The notes under the pieces are model-generated. The model made no database searches. It was given only the letters and a program-made list of their open reading frames with translations, and was not told where the DNA came from. Both the position numbers and the translations under genes were made by a program. From NCBI GenBank assembly GCA_017444705.1, contig JAFSWA010000003.1, forward strand, positions 1 through 19,143: a DNA stretch of 19,143 bases. The letters run 5' to 3'. This DNA is from a bacterium (lineage in GTDB: Bacteria > Cyanobacteriota > Vampirovibrionia > Gastranaerophilales > Gastranaerophilaceae). Positions within the stretch are counted from its first letter, which is position 1; each line of letters starts with the position of its first letter. Below are positions 13,980 to 19,143 of this stretch, in pieces.

Positions 13980-15314
13980 CTAATTGAAAAACCCTTTTAC
14001 CTTTTGGGCATTTTCCTGTGTCGTAAAGACTATCAGTTTGTCATTTTCCCTTACCAAAGTATCACCTTTGGGAATAATAACCTTTGCCCCTCTTTGAATT
14101 ATTGAAATAACAGCACATTTTGGAAAATTAAGCTCAAAAACTTTTGTATCTTTAAAACTTTTCGGAACCCTCAATTCCGTAATTGCACCCTGACCTCTTT
14201 CAACCGTAGTTATAATGCCTTTATCCGACTCAATTACCGAATTTATGATTTCATTATAAGCAGCTTCATTTTGAGAAATTGCAACATCAATTCCGACTTT
14301 TTCAAACAAATAACTGTTTGCCTCTTTTGAAACCCTTGTAATAATTTTTTCCACTCCGAACTGTTTTGCCAAAAGGGAGCAAAGAAGATTTTTTTCATCA
14401 TTATTCGTTACCGCAACTACAACATCACTCTGTTCAATATCCTCATTTTTCAAAAGGTCATAGTTTGTACCGTCAGCGTTCAAAATCAGTGTTGACTGCA
14501 AAATCTCACTCAACTGTTCGCAGCGTTTCTTGTTTTTTTCAAACAGTTTAATCTTTACCCCAATTGATTCCAATGCCTGTGCAAGCCTTTGTCCGACATT
14601 TCCTCCGCCTATAATCGTTACATTTTTTAACTTTCTTTTATCTTTAAAAAACTCACTCGCTAAGAGGTTCAATGACTTTGACTGTCCCATAAATATAACT
14701 TTGTCATTTAACAACAATTCCGTATCGCCATTAGGAATAAAAAGCTTTTCATCTCTTGTAATTCCTACAATAATTGTTTGCTCTGTGAAATGGCAGTCTT
14801 TAAGTTTTTTGTTGAGAAGTTTTGATTCTTCTTCAATTCTGTATTCCGTCAAACGAGCCTTGCCGTCAGCAAAATTTTCGACTTCTATTGCTTTCGGAAC
14901 CGTAATAATTCTGAAAATTTCACCGGTAAGCAGTTCATCAGGCAAAATAACCAAATCAAGATACATTTCGTTATGATAAGCAGAGCCTTTTAATATATTT
15001 AAAGATTCAAGACAGTCCTCTTTTGAAACAAAACACACAGTTTTTGCCTGTGACATTCTTTTGACTGAATAGCAGGAAATAATATTACCCTCGTCATTAT
15101 TTGTGCATGCGACAAAAACATCTGCATCTTTGATTTGTGCTGCTTCAAGTGAAACAGGACTGATTCCACTTCCGTAAACAAAACTTATATCAAGCTTATC
15201 AAAATCTTCAAGTCTGTTTTCTTCCTTGTCAATAACGGTAACATCGTGGTCTTCAAACAGATTAACCGCTAAAAGACAACCCATATCATTCGCACCGTAA
15301 ATTACAATTCTCAT
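13980..15314 (-). CDS. trkA: Trk system potassium uptake regulatory protein TrkA
   Basis: The cytoplasmic nucleotide-binding gate of the Trk K+ transporter. The 444 residues form two RCK units: Rossmann loop GANDMG (7-12) with acidic Asp29, and GGGNVG (236-241) with Glu259, each followed by a TrkA-C domain (about 140-210 and 360-440). The first loop deviates from the usual GxGxxG, so NAD binding there may be altered. I start at the ATG at 15314, with AAAGGA about 6 nt upstream, rather than an in-frame TTG at 15335 that adds MVIKGYF. The -10-like TAAAAT (15339-15344) follows directly on the rpmA terminator. Confidence 0.94.
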   Translation of the reverse strand: MRIVIYGANDMGCLLAVNLFEDHDVTVIDKEENRLEDFDKLDISFVYGSGISPVSLEAAQIKDADVFVACTNNDEGNIISCYSVKRMSQAKTVCFVSKEDCLESLNILKGSAYHNEMYLDLVILPDELLTGEIFRIITVPKAIEVENFADGKARLTEYRIEEESKLLNKKLKDCHFTEQTIIVGITRDEKLFIPNGDTELLLNDKVIFMGQSKSLNLLASEFFKDKRKLKNVTIIGGGNVGQRLAQALESIGVKIKLFEKNKKRCEQLSEILQSTLILNADGTNYDLLKNEDIEQSDVVVAVTNNDEKNLLCSLLAKQFGVEKIITRVSKEANSYLFEKVGIDVAISQNEAAYNEIINSVIESDKGIITTVERGQGAITELRVPKSFKDTKVFELNFPKCAVISIIQRGAKVIIPKGDTLVRENDKLIVFTTQENAQKVKGFFN

Positions 15315-15348
15315 AAAATATCCTTTAATTACCAAACTATTTTACAAT

Positions 15349-15380
15349 AAAAAAAAGCTTTGGGCAAATTGCTCAAAGCC
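15349..15380 (-). terminator. Rho-independent terminator of rplU-rpmA
   Basis: On the minus strand GCTTTG (15374-15379) and CAAAGC (15357-15362) pair, with GCA/TGC extending the stem inside, and eight T follow (15349-15356). It lies 45 nt past the rpmA stop and just before trkA. Confidence 0.8.
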
Positions 15381-15424
15381 TTAAATGGTATAAAAATATG
15401 AAAAAGAAAATTTATAATACTTTT

Positions 15425-15679
15425 TTATGATTCATAAACACTGACTTGTTTTCTGTCACGTCTGTACGGTTCAAATTTAACTACACCTGAAATCTTTGCA
15501 AAAAGTGTGTCATCAGAACCTATTCCTACATTGTTTCCGGGATGAATTTTTGTTCCTCTTTGACGAACAATAATTGAACCTGCACTAACAGTTTCACCGC
15601 CGAATGCTTTTATTCCGAGACGTTTCGATTCTGAATCTCTACCGTTTTTTGTTGAACCTAATCCCTTCTTATGTGCCAT
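15425..15679 (-). CDS. rpmA: 50S ribosomal protein L27
   Basis: Bacterial ribosomal protein bL27, whose N-terminus reaches the peptidyl-transferase centre. The 84 residues start MAHKKGLGSTKNGRDSESKR, the standard N-terminus without the cleaved extension seen in Firmicutes. GGETVSAGSIIVRQRGTKIHPG is diagnostic. The ATG is 3 nt after the rplU stop and its GGAG site lies in the last rplU codons, so the two are translationally coupled. Confidence 0.98.
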   Translation of the reverse strand: MAHKKGLGSTKNGRDSESKRLGIKAFGGETVSAGSIIVRQRGTKIHPGNNVGIGSDDTLFAKISGVVKFEPYRRDRKQVSVYES

Positions 15680-15682
15680 TTT

Positions 15683-16057
15683 TTAGTTCTCCTTATTTTC
15701 AGCCGGTGCCGCATCAGTAGCTTCTGATGCTTTTGCAGCCTTTGCAGCAGCCGTCCTGATTTTTGTAATCATTACTCTTGAAAAGTCTTGTCTGTGACCT
15801 TGTTTTACTCTGTAACCTTTTTTAGGTCTTTGTTTGTAAACCAAAACTTTTTTTGTTCTGCCGTTTAATTGGACAGTGCCTTCAACAGATGCGTTTTTAA
15901 CAAACGGACTGCCGACTTTTGATTTTTTACCGTTTACAAGCATTACTACTTCGTCAAAAGTAACTTTTGAATCAACTTCACCTTGAAGCTCCATATCAAT
16001 ATAACGTCCTTCTTCAACTTTGTATTGCTTGCCGCCTGCATTTATAATTGCGTACAT
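15683..16057 (-). CDS. rplU: 50S ribosomal protein L21
   Basis: Bacterial ribosomal protein bL21, a 23S rRNA binder. The 124 residues include MYAIINAGGKQYKVEEG at the N-terminus and KQRPKKGYRVKQGHRQDFS, the RNA-binding signature. The final 20 or so residues are an Ala/Glu-rich tail beyond the core. AAAGGA precedes the ATG by about 7 nt. It is first in the rplU-rpmA operon, with a strong promoter at 16137-16165 and a folded leader. Confidence 0.97.
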   Translation of the reverse strand: MYAIINAGGKQYKVEEGRYIDMELQGEVDSKVTFDEVVMLVNGKKSKVGSPFVKNASVEGTVQLNGRTKKVLVYKQRPKKGYRVKQGHRQDFSRVMITKIRTAAAKAAKASEATDAAPAENKEN

Positions 16058-16079
16058 CTTTATTCCTTTCTTTTTAAGG

Positions 16080-16117
16080 GACTGTGGTATTCACGACAAA
16101 TACTCTTTAAAACAGTC
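16080..16117 (-). promoter_or_regulatory. structured 5' leader of rplU-rpmA
   Basis: In the roughly 72-nt leader, GACTGT (minus, 16112-16117) pairs perfectly with ACAGTC (16080-16085) and encloses a second stem GTATT/AATAC (16099-16103 with 16087-16091) with a 7-nt loop. The outer stem ends about 22 nt before the rplU ATG. Many ribosomal-protein operons are autoregulated through such leaders; that role here is inference. Minus-strand sequence between here and the pilin gene (16166-16300) shows nothing clear. Confidence 0.45.
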
Positions 16118-16136
16118 AACCTATCTGACAATAAAT

Positions 16137-16165
16137 AATATATCAACGAAAAAATTTATTGTCAA
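16137..16165 (-). promoter_or_regulatory. strong sigma70-type promoter of rplU-rpmA
   Basis: On the minus strand a perfect TTGACA (16160-16165), exactly 17 bp, then TATATT (16137-16142; 5 of 6). Transcription should begin near 16130. Confidence 0.75.
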
Positions 16166-16300
16166 TAGATTTTTAATGTTATTTTTAAAATTCTTACTAA
16201 TACGGAATAAACAAACGGAAGAACTTCCCGACGTTTTTATCATTTATTTGTTTTTGACGTGTTTTAGCGGATTTTTGCCCAAGGGTGTAAGCCAATCGGC

Positions 16301-17207
16301 TTATTGTTTATATGAACTTGCAATGTTACTTAAATTATACGGAAGTTTAAAATTATTACGATATATTTCATACGCACAATTGCAGCCCAAATGTGTTCCG
16401 CAAACAGCTGCACCATTTTGCAAATTTGTGCTTTGGTTTCTGCAAGTAGAATTTCTAAATACACCTCTATTATCAACATACCCGTAATCACTATCAAAAT
16501 ATCCCGCTCGGTTCGTTAACCCCGGATAAATATTTCTCTGAATCCCTTCCGGAGTTCTTCCGGGTACGGAAAAATGAAAAACATCTCTTCCCATTATTGA
16601 TTTACCTTTATTCGGTCCGTCTATATCAACTGTTATTTTTGCAAATGCATTACGGTATCTCGGATCACTTTGGTCATAATAGCTATCTATTGAATTTATA
16701 CAAATACTCATCCCGTTTTTCAATCTGAAAGAATATCCTCTTTGTGTATCATATCCGTTACCGGGACCGACTATAAAACCTGCCGAATTATGCCATGAGG
16801 TATCCGCAAAACATTTTTTTATATTATCAGGATAATCACAAATATAACTGATATTCAAATAAGGTATAAAGTACTTTTCAGCAACTTCTCGTGACATTTT
16901 GGCAGATAGTTTATCAGAACTAATACTGTTATCATGGAATGTCCATGTATTAGACGGACCATTTTCAACTTCTGCCATATCAACAGCTCTGGATAAAATT
17001 GAATATGCTATTTTAAATCTTGTTTCAATATGCGTTTTTTCAATATTTTTTATTGCAGAAGGAATTGTAATTGCGGCAACGACTCCTATAATTATAATGA
17101 CTGCCATAATTTCCGCTATAGTAAAAGCCCTTTTTAAATTTTTACAAACTACCCCCCCCCGAAAATGCTTGTGCCGAGCGGGTTTTGACCATTGCGGACT
17201 TCTTCAT
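16301..17207 (-). CDS. type IV pilin-like protein, leader frameshifted at a G9 tract
   Basis: A prepilin/pseudopilin. The body (from 17107) begins just after RAFTIAEI: reading back in its frame gives VVCKNLKRA then FTIAEIMAVIIIIGVVAAITIP, the prepilin peptidase site with the +5 Glu and the hydrophobic helix. That frame has no start codon before a TGA at 17204-17206. A proper start exists one frame over: ATG at 17207 with AAAGAGG 6 nt upstream, giving MKKSAMVKTRSAQAFSG. As written it hits nine G (17152-17160), then ends at TAA (17142-17144) after 21 residues. With eight G the frames join into a 301-residue protein with a 27-residue leader. The C-terminal domain is Cys-rich with an ITVDIDGPNKGKSIMGRDVF block. 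A minus-strand TATAAT lies at 17251-17256. So this is an off-phase allele, a mutant, or a sequencing slip. Confidence 0.8.
17152..17160. repeat. C9/G9 homopolymer in the pilin leader
   Basis: Nine C on the plus strand (nine G in the coding sense), exceptional in an AT-rich window. It lies between the start codon and the prepilin cleavage site, where length change by one switches the frame. Confidence 0.9.
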
Positions 17208-17304
17208 TACATACCTCTTTCTTATCAAAAAACTTATTCTATCTATTCATATTATAAACTATTTTTCAAAAATTTAAACCCTATAACAGAAAAATATTTT
17301 TACC

Positions 17305-17820
17305 TTATAATACTTCGTTGGTAATATCTATTAGCTTTCCTTCTCTGATTAATTTTTCAATCCCTTTTTCAGTGGAATGTTCTTGAATAAATTTTAATGT
17401 CGGAATTGCGGGACGACCTTTTTTATCATAGGCATCATGGCTGATATGTCCGCCGATTAATCCTTTTTGGGGATTTTTAACACTTGTTCCTGCGACAAAG
17501 AAATTTTCACCCAACTTTGTTGCACTGTATGAAATTTGTGTTCCGTCCGCAAAAGTTCTTTCGCCGACATAACCGCCATTGGCAAAATCATAGTGCGTGC
17601 CGACTAATCTGTTATTATTGAAAAACTGAGTCATTTTAATTAGCTCTTCATGATTTTCTTTTTGAGAAGGAACAAAAGTATCCGCATTTAAAGTACTGCA
17701 TGCTTTTTGGGAAATATCATCCTGACTTGAAATATAATCTTTTAATTGTGCGGGAGAAACCATTGATACAACTTTTTTTATTCCGCAAAAAGACGGCAAA
17801 TTAACCCTTTGTATATTCAT
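17305..17820 (-). CDS. hypothetical protein with N-terminal SFCGIK motif
   Basis: A 171-residue protein I do not recognise. The start MNIQRVNLPSFCGIKK lacks a signal peptide. The middle holds a possible beta-rich block (THYDFANGGYVGERTFADGTQISYSATKLGENFFVAG) and the end is helical (IEKLIREGKLIDI). It has no membrane segment or known catalytic motif. The short N-terminal F-x-G-x-K stretch resembles N-termini I associate with gut Vampirovibrionia proteins, but this is a weak recollection. AAGGAG lies 7 nt before the ATG, and the promoter at 17849-17878 is excellent, so it is probably well expressed as a single gene. Confidence 0.75.
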   Translation of the reverse strand: MNIQRVNLPSFCGIKKVVSMVSPAQLKDYISSQDDISQKACSTLNADTFVPSQKENHEELIKMTQFFNNNRLVGTHYDFANGGYVGERTFADGTQISYSATKLGENFFVAGTSVKNPQKGLIGGHISHDAYDKKGRPAIPTLKFIQEHSTEKGIEKLIREGKLIDITNEVL

Positions 17821-17848
17821 AAATACTCCTTAACTTCTTCTAAAACCG

Positions 17849-17878
17849 ATTATATAATATTTTGAATTATTTTGTCAA
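17849..17878 (-). promoter_or_regulatory. sigma70-type promoter of the 17305-17820 gene
   Basis: On the minus strand: TTGACA (17873-17878), 18 bp, TATAAT (17849-17854), both perfect. The leader would be about 22 nt and include AAGGAG. Confidence 0.75.
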
Positions 17879-17898
17879 TAAATACTATCAGAAACGGC

Positions 17899-17928
17899 TA
17901 TTTTTATTTATGTTATTTTTATTTATGT
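17899..17928. repeat. perfect 15-bp tandem duplication
   Basis: TATTTTTATTTATGT occurs twice head to tail (17899-17913, 17914-17928). It stands just upstream of a TAATAT/TATATT -10-like stretch (17929-17937) for the gene at 17960. Confidence 0.75.
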
Positions 17929-17959
17929 TAATATATTTATATTGGAAGGATTTAAGAGA

Positions 17960-19143
17960 TTGCTAAAACGGATAATATACACTCTATCAATACTGTGCCT
18001 TTTAACATTGCCCGCATATGCATACATTGACCCCGGTACCGGAAGCATGTTATTTTCCATAGTTTTATGTTCTGTTACAAGCATATTCTTCCTTCTTAAT
18101 TCATTTATTTTAAAGCTAAAAACAAATCTATTTAGTGAGAAATCATTAGGAAAGAATTATCATAAATTTATCGTATATTCTGAAGGGAAACAGTATTATT
18201 CTGTTTTTAAACCGATTTTGGACGAATTTGAAACAAGAAAAATTCCTGTTATGTACTACACTTCATCAGAGGATGATAATATTTTGAAAGAAAAATATGA
18301 ATATATTCAAACTGAATTCATCGGTAAAGGTAATAAAGCGTATTTTAAATTGGCATTTTTAAATGCGGATATTTGTCTTATGACAACTCCCCAGCTTGAT
18401 GTATTACAGTTGAAGCGTTCAAAGAAAGTTAAACATTATTGCCATATATTACATGCCGTAGGATTTTCAATGGGGTACAGATTGTTTTCTCTTGACTATT
18501 ATGATTCGGTACTTTGTGACGCAAAATATCAAATACCTATGATTAGAGAAATAGAAAAAAAGAGAAATCTGCCGCCAAAAAAGTTACAAGTAGTTGGTTG
18601 TACATATATGGATTTTAATAAAAAACGATTGGGCGAACCTGAACCTAATGAAAAGTACACCATACTAATTGCCCCAAGCTGGGGGCAATACAGTTTGTTG
18701 AACAGATTTGGAGAGGAAATACTGTCAAAATTGTCCGAAACTGATTTTAAAGTTATTGTAAGACCTCATCCCCAATCTCTTATTGTGGATAAAAAGCTTA
18801 TAGATAATTTAAGTAAAGAATATGAAAAATATTCTGATATTTCATGGGATTTTTCAAGCGATAATTTAAAGGCAATGTCAAAATCAGACGTACTGATTAG
18901 TGATTTTTCAAGTATTATGATGGATTATGCGTTTCTATTCAAAAAACCTTTTTTATATGTTGATACAAAAATAAATTTTGATATTTATGACTCTTCGGAT
19001 TTAGACGATTTACCTCCTTGGAGATTTAAAACAATGGAAATTATAGGCAGAAAATTAAATATAGAAAACGGGGATATAACAAATATTGTTGATATTATAA
19101 ATCAGGTAAAATCCGACGACAAACTTTTAGAGAATATAGAAAA
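17960..19143 (+). CDS. CDP-glycerol glycerophosphotransferase-like protein, 3' end outside window
   Basis: An open frame of at least 394 codons to the window end. Start TTG at 17960 has AAGGA about 9 nt upstream; another in-frame TTG at 17942 lacks one. Residues 1-21 look like a signal sequence or anchor (LKRIIYTLSILCLLTLPAYA), then YIDPGTGSM (22-30) and a second hydrophobic stretch (31-52). The rest fits the Glyphos_transf/TagF fold: CHILHAVGF (161-169), IAPSW (237-241), RPHP (268-271) and SDFSSIMMDY (314-323). Such enzymes transfer glycerol- or polyol-phosphate units to surface polymers. The catalytic domain probably faces the cytoplasm after the membrane segment. Sugar or polyol substrate cannot be read from the sequence. 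Confidence 0.75.
   Translation, partial: MLKRIIYTLSILCLLTLPAYAYIDPGTGSMLFSIVLCSVTSIFFLLNSFILKLKTNLFSEKSLGKNYHKFIVYSEGKQYYSVFKPILDEFETRKIPVMYYTSSEDDNILKEKYEYIQTEFIGKGNKAYFKLAFLNADICLMTTPQLDVLQLKRSKKVKHYCHILHAVGFSMGYRLFSLDYYDSVLCDAKYQIPMIREIEKKRNLPPKKLQVVGCTYMDFNKKRLGEPEPNEKYTILIAPSWGQYSLLNRFGEEILSKLSETDFKVIVRPHPQSLIVDKKLIDNLSKEYEKYSDISWDFSSDNLKAMSKSDVLISDFSSIMMDYAFLFKKPFLYVDTKINFDIYDSSDLDDLPPWRFKTMEIIGRKLNIENGDITNIVDIINQVKSDDKLLENIE

Noticed and set aside
15312..15335. TTG at 15335 as the trkA start
   Set aside because: The ATG at 15314 has AAAGGA and starts right at the Rossmann fold; the TTG lies in the promoter region.
16288..16303. TAAGCC/GGCTTA hairpin as the pilin gene terminator
   Set aside because: The 6-bp stem overlaps the stop codon and no U run follows, so it is not convincing.
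16020..16487. Plus-strand open frame over the rplU leader and pilin 3' end
   Set aside because: It runs antisense across a clear promoter, a ribosomal-protein start and a pilin coding end, with no ribosome site or family resemblance.

Overview
The window is AT-rich bacterial chromosomal DNA, mostly housekeeping genes in short tight operons. The best single clue to the host is the gene at 5774-6742. Its two ferredoxin-type cysteine motifs and its C-terminal ADGIAMSG and SSGGTNAKS blocks match LdpA, an iron-sulfur protein otherwise known from Cyanobacteria. Together with a pseudopilin carrying an AFTIAE prepilin site, the GGGtGRT/NifU-like pair and the low GC, this suggests a non-photosynthetic cyanobacterial relative (Vampirovibrionia/'Melainabacteria', perhaps gut Gastranaerophilales). 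That placement is inference from recalled family features, not a database result.

Layout. 1-1837 (minus): a NifU-like scaffold gene followed by a GGGtGRT-family gene broken by two in-frame stops within six codons. 2048-2629 (plus): a membrane-anchored TPR protein whose stop overlaps that of dnaX (2626-4473, minus). 4516-6742 (plus): an overlapping operon of ldcA, rnpA and an ldpA homologue, then a HAD phosphatase (6788-7435). 7436-8213: a 0.8-kb gene-free mosaic of hairpin repeats between convergent genes. 8214-11551 (minus): thyX-prfA-gpmI. 11645-11902 (minus): a small exported protein. 11998-12369 (plus): panD. 12373-15314 (minus): trkA-trkH plus a previously unlisted 45-codon ORF. 15425-16057 (minus): rplU-rpmA with a strong promoter, a structured leader and a terminator. 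16301-17207 (minus): a type IV pilin-like gene with a nine-G run in its leader that puts the start codon out of frame. 17305-17820 (minus): an unrecognised protein. 17960-19143 (plus): the start of a CDP-glycerol glycerophosphotransferase-like protein that runs off the window.

How the genes work together. rnpA, rplU, rpmA, prfA, dnaX and thyX cover tRNA processing, translation and DNA synthesis. trkA/trkH form a K+ uptake system. panD feeds coenzyme A synthesis, gpmI glycolysis and ldcA peptidoglycan recycling.

The most notable signals are: (1) the G9 tract in the pilin leader, a candidate on/off contingency switch; (2) the clustered stops in the otherwise intact GGGtGRT gene, lying on a perfect inverted repeat; (3) four hairpins each directly abutted by GTAG in the same orientation, the format of REP elements; and (4) an LdpA homologue co-transcribed with rnpA away from the usual rpmH context.
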